DNA from: Streptomyces bauhiniae
GTDB taxonomy: Bacteria; Actinomycetota; Actinomycetes; Streptomycetales; Streptomycetaceae
Direction: 5' to 3'
DNA: 64,000 nucleotides
NCBI RefSeq assembly: GCF_004784475.1
Contig: NZ_SRRT01000004.1
Coordinates: forward strand, 558,001 to 622,000
Shown: positions 17,033-25,487 of the stretch, in pieces
Numbering within the stretch: the stretch's first letter is position 1
Layout of the letters: the number at the start of each line of letters is the position of its first letter
Program-made: the position numbers and the translations under genes
Notes under the pieces: generated by a model
What the model was told of the DNA's origin: nothing
The model's input: the letters and a program-made list of their open reading frames with translations, nothing else
Databases searched by the model: none

Positions 17033-17163
17033 TCGCCTACCGGGTTAGCTGACGGGTTCGGAGCAGGAAGGTCTCCTACGGCCGCCCTCGCTTGACGCGC
17101 GGGCGCCCGATTCACCCCAAGGGACTGCGTGGGTCCCCGGCTCCCCCTAAGGGGACTCGGCGA
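17033..17163 (-). ncRNA. c-di-AMP riboswitch (ydaO-yuaA class)
   Basis: The minus-strand leader of the peptidase carries the strongly conserved ydaO 3' core GAACCCGTCAGCTAACCCGG followed by TAGGCGA, preceded by CCGTAGGAGACCTTCCTGC and further 5' by GAGCCGGGGACCCA and GGGGTGAATCGG. Bases 17159-17163 pair with 17033-17037 as P1 (TCGCC/GGCGA). The class binds two c-di-AMP molecules and acts as an OFF switch; in Streptomyces it controls resuscitation factors and wall peptidases. Boundaries set by the P1 pairing; the fold was judged by eye. Confidence 0.9.
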
Positions 17164-17346
17164 TGGCTGTCCGGTGCCGCGGGCGCGGCGCACTGCCTGA
17201 CGAACAGCCCGGAAGAAGCTAAAGGGGGCGGGAGCGGATCTTCAAACGGGTCCGGACTTTTGTAGCGCATCCCACACGCCCGAGGGGGTAACCTCCGCCC
17301 CAATCCGGACATTTGGTGACCGCTGTTCGAGGACGCTCCCGAACAC
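17164..17346. other. promoter region upstream of the riboswitch
   Basis: This stretch between the riboswitch and the M16 terminator holds no gene. It must contain the M23 promoter. AT-richer patches occur near 17215-17265, but I saw no clear -35/-10 pair. Confidence 0.4.
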
Positions 17347-17390
17347 GCGTGTGGGCCCTGACGACTTGTGTGTCATCAGGGCCCACGCGC
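17347..17390 (-). terminator. terminator after the M16 peptidase operon
   Basis: A 19-base arm from 17347 (GCGTGTGGGCCCTGACGAC) pairs with 17372-17390 with one mismatch and one G-U pair around a 6-base loop. It begins 14 bases after the stop of the second M16 gene. Confidence 0.85.
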
Positions 17391-17404
17391 GTACGGCTAC
17401 TCGG

Positions 17405-18793
17405 CTACTCGGCCGAGACCACCTTCACCTCGCCGATGCCGAGCGCCTCGACGGGCTCCTTGATCTGGGCGGCGTCGCCCACCAGGACCGTGACCAGCCG
17501 GTCGGCCGGGAAGGCGTTCACCACGGCGGCCGTGGCCTCCACGGTGCCGGTGGCCGCGAGCGTGCGGTACAGCTCCGCCTGGAAGTCGTCCGGCAGGTGC
17601 TGCTCGACCTGGTCCGCGAGGGTGCCGGCGACGGCGGCGGCCGTCTCGTACTTCAGCGGGGCCACGCCGACGAGGTTCTGCACGGCCACGTCCCGCTCGG
17701 CGTCGGTCAGGCCCTCGGCGGCCAGCGTGTGCAGCACCGTCCACAGGTCCGCGAGCGCGGGGCCGGTGTTCGGGGTGTCCACGGAGCCGCTGATGGCGAG
17801 CAGCGAGGCGCCGGTGCCGTCGGGGGCGGAGCGCAGCACCTGGCCGAAGGAGCGCACGCCGTAGGTGTAGCCCTTCTCCTCGCGCAGGACGCGGTCCAGG
17901 CGGGAGGTGAGGGTGCCGCCGAGGCAGTACGTGCCGAGCACCTGGGCGGGCCATACGCGGTCGTGCCGGTCGGAGCCGATGCGGCCGATGAGGAGCTGGG
18001 TCTGCACGGCGCCGGGCCGGTCGACGATGACCACGCGGCCGGTGTCGTCGGCGGTCACCGGCGGCACCGGGCGGGCCTGGCCGGGCGTGCCGGTCCAGGC
18101 GCCCAGGGTCTCGGCGAGCAGCGCGTCGAGGTCGATGCCGTCCAGGTCGCCGACGACCACCGCGGTGGCGGTGGCGGGGCGGACATGGCGGTCGTAGAAG
18201 GCGCGGACGGCGCCCGCGTCGATCTTCTCGACGGTCTCCTCGGTGCCCTGGCGCGGCCGGGACATGCGCGCGGAGGCCGGGAACAGCTCCTTGGACAGCT
18301 CCTTCGCGGCGCGCCGGGCCGGGCTGGCCAGCTCGTGCGGGATCTCGTCCAGGCGGTTGCGGACCAGGCGCTCGACCTCGCTCTCGGCGAAGGCGGGGGC
18401 GCGCAGGGCGTCCGCGAGCAGGGTGAGGCCCTTCTCCAGGCGGGAGGCGGGCACCTCCAGGCTGAGCCGGACGCCGGGGTGGTCGGCGTGCGCGTCCAGC
18501 GTGGCGCCGGCCCGCTCCAGCTCGGCGGCGAACTCCTCGGCGGAGTCCTTGTCGGTGCCCTCGGAGAAGGCGCGCGCCATGATCGTGGCGACGCCGTCGA
18601 GACCGGCCGGCTCGGCGTCCAGGGGAGCGTCGAGCAGTACCTCGACGGCGACGACCTGCTGGCCGGGGCGGTCGCAGCGCAGCACGGTCAGGCCGTTGTC
18701 CAGCGTGGAGCGCCCGGGCGCCGGGAACGCCCACGGCTTGGCCTCGCCGGCCTGCGGCTGGGGGTGGAACTCCATGGGGGCGAGCTCGGTCAC
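17405..18793 (-). CDS. M16 family peptidase-like protein, non-catalytic partner
   Basis: A 462-residue insulinase-family protein. It keeps the two-domain M16 fold but the HxxEH zinc motif is absent (GVATIMARAFSEG occupies that place). It retains SRLDRVLREEKGYTYGVRS near residue 300, the arginine/tyrosine substrate-binding motif. In heterodimeric bacterial M16B and mitochondrial processing peptidases, one subunit carries zinc and the other the R/Y pair. Its GTG overlaps the upstream gene's stop (GTGA), a 4-base overlap that implies coupled synthesis with the catalytic partner. MEFHPQPQ six codons later is an alternative start. Confidence 0.88.
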   Translation of the reverse strand: MTELAPMEFHPQPQAGEAKPWAFPAPGRSTLDNGLTVLRCDRPGQQVVAVEVLLDAPLDAEPAGLDGVATIMARAFSEGTDKDSAEEFAAELERAGATLDAHADHPGVRLSLEVPASRLEKGLTLLADALRAPAFAESEVERLVRNRLDEIPHELASPARRAAKELSKELFPASARMSRPRQGTEETVEKIDAGAVRAFYDRHVRPATATAVVVGDLDGIDLDALLAETLGAWTGTPGQARPVPPVTADDTGRVVIVDRPGAVQTQLLIGRIGSDRHDRVWPAQVLGTYCLGGTLTSRLDRVLREEKGYTYGVRSFGQVLRSAPDGTGASLLAISGSVDTPNTGPALADLWTVLHTLAAEGLTDAERDVAVQNLVGVAPLKYETAAAVAGTLADQVEQHLPDDFQAELYRTLAATGTVEATAAVVNAFPADRLVTVLVGDAAQIKEPVEALGIGEVKVVSAE

Positions 18794-20184
18794 TTGGCCG
18801 TCTCCTCGTCGTCGTTGCCGGCCTCTACGGTGGCCTCGTGCTCCGGGTCGTCGGGCAGGCCGGTGTCCTCGACCGCCTCCGGGGACTTCGGCTCGTAGAC
18901 GAGCACGGCGCGGTTGTCCGGGCGCAGGCGGGCCGCCGCGACCTCGCGGACCTCTTCGGGGGTCACTTCCAGGACGCGCTGGACGGCCGTCAGGGCGAGC
19001 TGCGGGTCGCCGAACAGGACGGCGTACCGGCACAGTTCGTCGGCGCGGCCCGCGACGGTGCCGAGCCGGTCCAGCCACTCGCGCTCCAACTGGGCCTGGG
19101 CGCGCTCCATCTCCTCCGGGGTCGGGCCCTCCTGAGCGAAGCGGGCCAGCTCCTCGTCGATCGCGGCCTCGATGACCGGGACCTCGACGTCGCCCGAGGT
19201 CTTCACGTCCAGCCAGCCCAGCGAGGGCGCGCCGGCCAGCCGCAGCAGCCCGAACCCGGCGGCGACGGCCGTACGGTCGCGGCGCACCAGGCGGTTGTAG
19301 AGGCGGGAGGACTCGCCGCCGCCGAGGACGGTGAGGGCGAGGTCGGCCGCGTCGGACGCGCGCGTGCCGTCCTCCGGGAGCCGGTAGGCGGCCATCAGGG
19401 CGCGCGCCGGGACCTCCTCGACGACGACCTCGCGCAGCTCGTCCCCGATGACCTCGGGCAGCGAGCCGTCGCGCGGGGCGGGCTTGCCGTCGTGGCCGGG
19501 GATGGAGCCGAAGTACTTCTCGATCCAGGCCAGCGTCTGCTCGGGGTCGATGTCGCCGACCACGGAGAGGACCGCGTTGTTGGGCGCGTAGTAGGTACGG
19601 AAGAACGCGCGGGCGTCCTCCAGCGTGGCCGCGTCCAAGTCGGCCATGGAGCCGATCGGGGTGTGGTGGTAGGGGTGGCCCTCGGGGTAGACCATCGCGG
19701 TCAGCTTCTCGAAGGCGGTGCCGTAGGGGACGTTGTCGTAGCGCTGGCGGCGCTCGTTCTTGACGACGTCGCGCTGGTTCTCCATCGACTCGTCGTCCAG
19801 CGCGGCCAGCAGGGAGCCCATGCGGTCGGCCTCGAGCCACAGGGCGAGTTCGAGCTGGTGGGCGGGCATCGTCTCGAAGTAGTTGGTGCGTTCGAAGCTC
19901 GTGGTGCCGTTGAGCGAGCCGCCGGCGCCCTGGACCAGCTCGAAGTGGCCGTTGCCCTTGACCTGGCCGGAACCCTGGAACATCAGGTGCTCGAAGAGGT
20001 GCGCGAGGCCGGTGCGGCCCGCGACCTCGTGGCGGGAGCCGACGTCGTACCAGAGGCAGACCGCCGCGACCGGGGTCAGGTGGTCCTCGGAGAGCACCAC
20101 GCGCAGACCGTTGGCCAGGCGGTGCTCGGTCGCTGTCAGGCCCCCGGAGCCTGCCTGGGCGGTGGTCGTGTGACCCATGGGCAT
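18790..20184 (-). CDS. M16 family zinc metallopeptidase, catalytic subunit
   Basis: A 464-residue M16B peptidase. The inverted zinc motif HLFEH lies near residue 62 (LAHLFEHLMFQGSG) with the distal glutamate in the NERRQRYDN region near residue 137. Its C-terminal domain has a weaker R/Y region than its partner. The ATG at 20184 is chosen because AAGGGACGTAC precedes it; another ATG follows two codons later. No signal peptide is seen, so a cytoplasmic peptide-processing or quality-control role is likely. It forms a two-gene operon with the non-catalytic M16 gene. Confidence 0.9.
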   Translation of the reverse strand: MPMGHTTTAQAGSGGLTATEHRLANGLRVVLSEDHLTPVAAVCLWYDVGSRHEVAGRTGLAHLFEHLMFQGSGQVKGNGHFELVQGAGGSLNGTTSFERTNYFETMPAHQLELALWLEADRMGSLLAALDDESMENQRDVVKNERRQRYDNVPYGTAFEKLTAMVYPEGHPYHHTPIGSMADLDAATLEDARAFFRTYYAPNNAVLSVVGDIDPEQTLAWIEKYFGSIPGHDGKPAPRDGSLPEVIGDELREVVVEEVPARALMAAYRLPEDGTRASDAADLALTVLGGGESSRLYNRLVRRDRTAVAAGFGLLRLAGAPSLGWLDVKTSGDVEVPVIEAAIDEELARFAQEGPTPEEMERAQAQLEREWLDRLGTVAGRADELCRYAVLFGDPQLALTAVQRVLEVTPEEVREVAAARLRPDNRAVLVYEPKSPEAVEDTGLPDDPEHEATVEAGNDDEETAK

Positions 20185-20494
20185 GTACGTCCCTTCGCAA
20201 GCGGTGGCGGTGGAGTGAAACCGCGGTTTTCCTGCCGTTCCTGCCACTGTATGCAAAGCGTGCGAGGGCCCGGCGGAGTTCCCGCCCGACGTACGCCCAC
20301 AGCGGATCGACTAGCCTGCGTCAGGCGTGCTCATGGCGAGCGCGCTCCCGGCCGGCGTACGGCGGTGGAGCGCCGGGCCGCCGAGCACCGGGTCGGACCC
20401 GTACGGACCGGGTCGCGGCCCGCGTTGTCAGTGCCCCGGTCCACAATGGTCCGCGTCCGATCCGTCCCACGCCTTCAGCAAGGAGCCGGCAGCG
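20185..20494. other. divergent intergenic region, M16 operon / parC
   Basis: 310 bases between divergent genes, holding both promoters and the parC RBS (AAGGAG, 20480-20485). The part near 20395-20420 has GC-rich inverted segments (CGGGTC / GACCCG). No gene is supported. Confidence 0.5.
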
Positions 20495-22948
20495 ATGGCC
20501 CGCCGCAGCACCAAGACCCCGCCGCCCGACGACTCGTACGAGGAGAAGATCCTCGACATCGACGTCGTGGACGAGATGCGCGGCTCCTACCTCGAATACG
20601 CGTACTCGGTCATCTACTCGCGTGCTCTGCCGGACGCCCGGGACGGTCTGAAGCCGGTGCACCGCCGCATCGTCTACCAGATGAACGAGATGGGCCTGCG
20701 CCCCGAGCGCGCCTACGTGAAGTGCGCGCGCGTGGTCGGCGAGGTCATGGGCAAGCTGCACCCGCACGGCGACGCGTCGATCTACGACGCGCTGGTGCGC
20801 ATGGCGCAGCCCTTCTCGATGCGCGTCCCGCTGGTCGACGGACACGGCAACTTCGGCTCCCTGGGCAACGACGACCCGCCGGCCGCCATGCGGTACACCG
20901 AGTGCCGGATGGCCGCCGCGGCGAGCCTGATGACGGAGTCGATCGACGAGGACACGGTCGACTTCGCGCCGAACTACGACGGCCAGGAGCAGGAGCCGGT
21001 CGCGCTCCCCGCCGCCTTCCCGAACCTGCTGGTCAACGGCTCCTCCGGCATCGCGGTCGGCATGGCGACGAACATGCCGCCGCACAACCTGCGCGAGGTC
21101 ATCGCGGCCGCCCGCCACCTGATCAAGCACCCGAACGCGGACCTGGACGCCCTGATGCGGCACGTCCCCGGCCCCGACCTGCCCACCGGCGGCCGGATCG
21201 TCGGCCTGGACGGCATCCGGGACGCGTACGCCAACGGCCGCGGCTCCTTCAAGATGCGGGCGACGGTCGCCATCGAGGCGGTCACCGCCCGCCGCAAGGG
21301 CCTGGTCGTCACCGAACTGCCCTTCGCGGTCGGCCCGGAGAAGGTCATCGCGAAGATCAAGGACCTGGTCAACGCGAAGAAGGTCCAGGGCATCGCGGAC
21401 GTCAAGGACCTCACCGACCGCGAGCACGGCCTGCGCCTGGTCATCGAGATCAAGAACGGCTTCGTGCCGGAGGCGATCCTGGAGCAGCTCTACAAGCTGA
21501 CCCCCATGGAGGAGTCCTTCGGCATCAACAACGTGGCGCTGGTGGACGGCCAGCCGCTCACGCTGGGCCTGAAGGAGCTGCTGGAGGTCTATCTCGACCA
21601 CCGCTTCGAGGTCGTGCGCCGGCGCAGCGAGTTCCGCCGCACCAAGCGCCGCGACCGGCTGCACCTGGTCGAGGGCCTGCTGACCGCGCTCGTCGACATC
21701 GACGAGGTCATCCGGGTCATCCGGTCCAGCGAGAACTCCGCGCAGGCCAAGGAGCGCCTGATGGAGCGCTACGGCCTGAGTGACATCCAGACCCAGTACA
21801 TCCTCGACACGCCGCTGCGCCGCCTCACCAAGTACGACCGGATCGAGCTGGAGGCGGAGAAGGACCGGCTCAACCAGGAGATCGAGGAGCTGACCCGCAT
21901 CCTGGAGTCGGACGCGGAGCTGCGCAAGCTGGTCTCGGGCGAACTGGCCGCCGTGGCCAAGAAGTTCGGCTCCGACCGGCGTACGGTCCTGCTGGAGTCG
22001 GCCGCCTCCCAGGTGGCCACGGTGCCGCTTCAGGTGGCCGACGACCCGTGCCGGGTGCTGCTGTCCTCGACCGCGCTGCTGGCGCGTACGACCGGCGCGG
22101 AGCCGCTCACCCAGGAGGGCGGCCGCGTCAAGCACGATGTGATTGTCTCCTCGGTGCCGGCGACCGCGCGGGGTGAGATCGGGGCGGTGACGTCCAGCGG
22201 GCGCCTGTTGCGGATCAATGTGGTCGACCTGCCCCAGTTGCCGGACACCGCGAGCGCGCCGAACCTCTCCGGAGGGGCGCCGCTGGCCGAGTTCGTGTCC
22301 CTGGAGGGCGACGAGAGCGTGGTCTGCCTGACCACGCTGGACGAGACCTCGCCGGGCCTCGCGATCGGTACCGAACAGGGCGTGGTCAAGCGGGTGTTGC
22401 CCGACTACCCGTCCAACAAGGACGAGTTGGAGGTCATCACCCTTCGGGAGGGCGACCGGATCGTCGGCGCGGTGGAGCTGCGCACCGGCGAGGAGGACCT
22501 CGTCTTCATCTCCGACGACGCCCAACTCCTGCGCTACCAGGCGGCCCAGGTGCGCCAGCAGGGCCGCGCGGCGGGTGGTGTGGCGGGCATCAAGCTCACC
22601 GAGGGCGCGAAGGTGATCTCGTTCACGGCGGTCGACCCGGCCGTCGACGCGGTGGTGTTCACGGTGGCGGGCTCGCGGGGCACGCTGGACGACTCGGTGC
22701 AGACGACGGCCAAGCTGACCCCGTTCGACCAGTTCCCGCGCAAGGGGCGGGCGACCGGTGGTGTGCGCTGCCAGCGGTTCCTGAAGGGCGAGGACTGCCT
22801 CGCGCTGGCCTGGGCGGGTCCCGCTCCGGCGCGGGCGGCGCAGAAGACGGGGCTGCCGGTGGAGCTGCCGGAGGTGGACCCGCGGCGGGACGGGTCGGGG
22901 ACGTCGTTGCCGAAGACGGTCTCGGTGGTGGCGGGGCCGGTGGTCTAG
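20495..22948 (+). CDS. parC: DNA topoisomerase IV subunit A (second GyrA-like protein)
   Basis: An 817-residue type IIA topoisomerase subunit that cuts and rejoins DNA; with ParE it unlinks daughter chromosomes. The catalytic tyrosine is Y134 in AAMRYTECRM. The quinolone region reads HPHGDASIYDAL (residues 89-100), with alanine 94 where E. coli GyrA has serine 83. A C-terminal beta-pinwheel begins near residue 510; I see no strict GyrA box (QRRGGKG), with QQGRAAGG near residue 690 the closest, which favours ParC over GyrA. parE lies 15 kb away, as in S. coelicolor. AAGGAG precedes the ATG. Confidence 0.9.
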   Translation: MARRSTKTPPPDDSYEEKILDIDVVDEMRGSYLEYAYSVIYSRALPDARDGLKPVHRRIVYQMNEMGLRPERAYVKCARVVGEVMGKLHPHGDASIYDALVRMAQPFSMRVPLVDGHGNFGSLGNDDPPAAMRYTECRMAAAASLMTESIDEDTVDFAPNYDGQEQEPVALPAAFPNLLVNGSSGIAVGMATNMPPHNLREVIAAARHLIKHPNADLDALMRHVPGPDLPTGGRIVGLDGIRDAYANGRGSFKMRATVAIEAVTARRKGLVVTELPFAVGPEKVIAKIKDLVNAKKVQGIADVKDLTDREHGLRLVIEIKNGFVPEAILEQLYKLTPMEESFGINNVALVDGQPLTLGLKELLEVYLDHRFEVVRRRSEFRRTKRRDRLHLVEGLLTALVDIDEVIRVIRSSENSAQAKERLMERYGLSDIQTQYILDTPLRRLTKYDRIELEAEKDRLNQEIEELTRILESDAELRKLVSGELAAVAKKFGSDRRTVLLESAASQVATVPLQVADDPCRVLLSSTALLARTTGAEPLTQEGGRVKHDVIVSSVPATARGEIGAVTSSGRLLRINVVDLPQLPDTASAPNLSGGAPLAEFVSLEGDESVVCLTTLDETSPGLAIGTEQGVVKRVLPDYPSNKDELEVITLREGDRIVGAVELRTGEEDLVFISDDAQLLRYQAAQVRQQGRAAGGVAGIKLTEGAKVISFTAVDPAVDAVVFTVAGSRGTLDDSVQTTAKLTPFDQFPRKGRATGGVRCQRFLKGEDCLALAWAGPAPARAAQKTGLPVELPEVDPRRDGSGTSLPKTVSVVAGPVV

Positions 22949-22977
22949 CGGGGCGCTCCGCTGCGGTGTGCCGGGTT

Positions 22978-24075
22978 TTACGGGGTGCCGGGCTCGTCCT
23001 CGGAGCCCGGCACGTAGCGGAGTACGCCCCACATGGCCTGCTCGTCGGTCTCTTCCGCGCCGCCTCGGCAGGCGTCCAGTTCCTTGCCGAGGGCATCCGC
23101 GTCGATGCCGGTGCCGATCAGGACGAGCTGGGTGAGGCGGTCCGCGCCGGGCGGCCAGGGCTCGGGCAGGAAGCGCAGGAAGCGGCCGACGGCGTGTACG
23201 GCGTAGCGGTTGGCGGGGTCGTGGGCGCCGAAGTCGACGTAGCCCTTGATCCGGTACAGGCCCTCGGGGCGGCTGTCCAGGAAGCGCATCAGGGCGCGGG
23301 GGTCCATGGGGGTGTCCGAGGTGAAGGACAGGGTGTCGTAGGCGGAGTGCAGGTGGGCGGGGTGGGCGTCGTGCTCGCCGTGGCCGTCGGGCTCGGCGTG
23401 GCCGTCGTGGCTGTGCAGGTCGTCGAAGGAGAGCTGGCCGACGCGCTCCTCGCTGGGGCGGCAGTCGAAGAGGAATTCCGGGTCGACGCGGCCGTAGGTG
23501 GCGGGGAGTACGGCGCCCTCGGTGAGTCCGTGGACCAGGCCGAGGACGCGGTCGGCGTCGGGTGCCCGGTCGAGCTTGTTGACCACGACCAGGTCGGCGA
23601 GGGCGAGGTGCCGGTCGATCTCGGGGTGCCGGGCGCGGGTGTCGTCGAACTCGGCGGCGTCGACCACCTCGACGAGCCCGCCGTACCTGATCTCCGGCTG
23701 CTCGCTGGCCAGCACCATCCGCACCAGCTCCTGCGGCTCGGCGAGCCCGCTGGCCTCGATGACGATCACGTCGATCCCGGCGGCCGGGGCGGCGAGCCGG
23801 GCCAGATAGGTGTCCAGCTCGCTCGCGTCGACCGCGCAGCACAGGCAGCCGTTGCCGAGTGACACGGTGGAGTCCCCGAGCGCCCCGGCGACGGCCATCG
23901 CGTCGATCTCGATCGACCCGAAGTCGTTGACGACGGCCCCGATCCGGCTGCCCCCGCTGCGGTGCAGCAGATGGTTGAGCAACGTCGTCTTCCCGGACCC
24001 CAGGAACCCGGCCAGCACGACGACCGGAATCTGCGCACTACGGCTGTTCGCCAACGGGTGGCACCCTTCCCACAC
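22978..24075 (-). CDS. CobW/COG0523 family GTPase, putative metallochaperone
   Basis: A 365-residue G3E GTPase. GFLGSGKTTLLNHLL near residues 23-37 is the P-loop and GNGCLCCA near residue 74 holds the CxCC metal motif. VVNKLD near residue 166 is the guanine-specificity motif. A histidine-rich stretch around residues 220-247 (DLHSHDGHAEPDGHGEHDAH) suggests Zn, Ni or Co binding. The CobW C-terminal domain spans about 250-345. The GTG at 24075 is the longest start; a TTG at 24054, preceded by GGAAGGG, is a good alternative. No Zur box was recognised upstream. It converges with parC. Confidence 0.87.
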   Translation of the reverse strand: MWEGCHPLANSRSAQIPVVVLAGFLGSGKTTLLNHLLHRSGGSRIGAVVNDFGSIEIDAMAVAGALGDSTVSLGNGCLCCAVDASELDTYLARLAAPAAGIDVIVIEASGLAEPQELVRMVLASEQPEIRYGGLVEVVDAAEFDDTRARHPEIDRHLALADLVVVNKLDRAPDADRVLGLVHGLTEGAVLPATYGRVDPEFLFDCRPSEERVGQLSFDDLHSHDGHAEPDGHGEHDAHPAHLHSAYDTLSFTSDTPMDPRALMRFLDSRPEGLYRIKGYVDFGAHDPANRYAVHAVGRFLRFLPEPWPPGADRLTQLVLIGTGIDADALGKELDACRGGAEETDEQAMWGVLRYVPGSEDEPGTP

Positions 24076-24202
24076 TTCTCGCCGGGCGCCGCACCGGGCG
24101 TGCGGCGCCCGGTGGACGGACTGTCCGACCAGGATACGAAGGGTGCGGTGGGCTGCGGCGGCACCAGAGGGGTCTTAGCGAGGGGGGCTCAGCGGCGGGG
24201 CC

Positions 24203-25384
24203 TCAGATACCGGCGGGCACCGGGGCCGGCGCCGGGACGGGCACGGGCGCCTCGGGGCCGACGTAGCGGGCCACCGGGCGGATGATCTTCGGGTCGGCCG
24301 CCTGCTCCAGGATGTTGGCGCTCCAGCCGACGACGCGTCCGGCGGCGAAGGTGGGCGTGAACATCTCCCTGGGCAGACCGCACAGTTCCATGACCACTCC
24401 GGCGTAGAACTCGACGTTGGTGTGCAGTTCACGGCCCGGCTTGAGTTCGGCGAGGATCGCCTCGACGTGCCGCTCGACCTCCACGGCGAAGTCGACGCGC
24501 GGGCCGCCGAAGCCGAGGGCGATCTCGCGGAGCATGCGGGAGCGGGGGTCCTCGGTCCGGTAGACGGCGTGGCCGAAGCCCATGATCCGGTCACCGGCGA
24601 GGACGCGTTCGCGGACCCAGGGGTCGATCCGGTCGGGGGTGCCGATCGCGTCGAGGGTGTCGAGGGCGCGGCTGGGGGCTCCGCCGTGGAGAGGGCCGGA
24701 GAGCGCGCCGAGGGCGCCGACCAGGCAGGCGGCCACGTCGGCGCCGGTGGAGGCGATGACGCGGGCGGTGAAGGTTGACGCGTTGAATCCGTGGTCAATG
24801 GTGGAGATCAGGTATTGCTCGACCGCACGGGCCTGTCGAGCCTGCGGTTCTTCGCCGGTCAACATGTACAGGTAGTTGGCGGCGTACGACAGATCAACGC
24901 GGGGCTCGACCGGCTCAAGTCCCTGCCCGAGCCGGTACAGAGCCGTCAACAACGTCGGTACGGCCGCGCACGCGGCGAGGGTGTCCGCGCGGCGCCGGCC
25001 TGCGTCGATGTCGTACACGGGCCGGAAGCCGCGGGCCGCGCCGAGCAGGGACAGGGCCGTACGGAGTCCGGCGAGCGGACCGGCGACGCGGCTGGCGGCG
25101 GCGACGGCGGGGAGCGCCTCGCGGACCTCGTCGGGCAGGTGCCGCAGTCCGGCGACCTCGGCGGTGAAGGCGGTCCGCTGCTCGGGGTCGGGGAGGTCGC
25201 CGTGGACCAGGAGGTGCCAGACGTCCTCGAAGCCGCGGGTGCGCGCGAGTTCGACGGCGGAGTACTGGCGGTAGTGGTAGAAGCCCTCGGCTCCCCGGAC
25301 ATCGCCGATCTCGGTGTCGGTGACGACGACGCCGGCGAGTCCCCGCGGTACCTGGACGAGGGGTGCGGTCCTGTTGCTGGACAT
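24203..25384 (-). CDS. citrate synthase family protein
   Basis: A 393-residue citrate/methylcitrate synthase homologue that would condense oxaloacetate with acetyl- or propionyl-CoA. Catalytic-region motifs are DHGFNASTFTARV near residue 195, GPLHGGAPS near 228 and GFGHAVYRTEDPR near 268. The usual NVDFYSG motif reads NVEFYAG (near 322), so the catalytic aspartate position is glutamate. A proline/alanine/valine tail ends the protein. GGGAGGAACATC gives a strong RBS at the ATG. It is divergent from a second citrate-synthase-like gene across a 103-base gap with a palindrome, so the two are probably co-regulated. Confidence 0.82.
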   Translation of the reverse strand: MSSNRTAPLVQVPRGLAGVVVTDTEIGDVRGAEGFYHYRQYSAVELARTRGFEDVWHLLVHGDLPDPEQRTAFTAEVAGLRHLPDEVREALPAVAAASRVAGPLAGLRTALSLLGAARGFRPVYDIDAGRRRADTLAACAAVPTLLTALYRLGQGLEPVEPRVDLSYAANYLYMLTGEEPQARQARAVEQYLISTIDHGFNASTFTARVIASTGADVAACLVGALGALSGPLHGGAPSRALDTLDAIGTPDRIDPWVRERVLAGDRIMGFGHAVYRTEDPRSRMLREIALGFGGPRVDFAVEVERHVEAILAELKPGRELHTNVEFYAGVVMELCGLPREMFTPTFAAGRVVGWSANILEQAADPKIIRPVARYVGPEAPVPVPAPAPVPAGI

Positions 25385-25436
25385 GATGTTCCTCCCTGAA
25401 CTTGATCCGACTGTCCATGCTTGACCAGATCGCTGT

Positions 25437-25459
25437 CAATATTGATTGAATCAACATTG
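25437..25459. promoter_or_regulatory. palindromic operator candidate between the two citrate-synthase-like genes
   Basis: CAATATTGAT and ATCAACATTG, separated by TGA, form an inverted repeat with 9 of 10 positions paired, AT-rich in a GC-rich background. It lies 53 bases upstream of one start and 29 upstream of the other, ideal for controlling both. The HTH domain of the rightward protein is an obvious candidate binder (inference). Confidence 0.55.
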
Positions 25460-25487
25460 CCCATCCACCTGTCCAGAGAGGGCTACG

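Noticed and set aside
18838..21783. 981-residue plus-strand frame across the M16 and parC genes
   Set aside because: Crosses a divergent promoter region and antisense to an M16 gene; artefact of high GC.
20321..23842. 1173-residue open frame on the minus strand opposite parC
   Set aside because: Compositionally biased shadow of parC in GC-rich DNA; the real gene on the other strand has full topoisomerase motifs.
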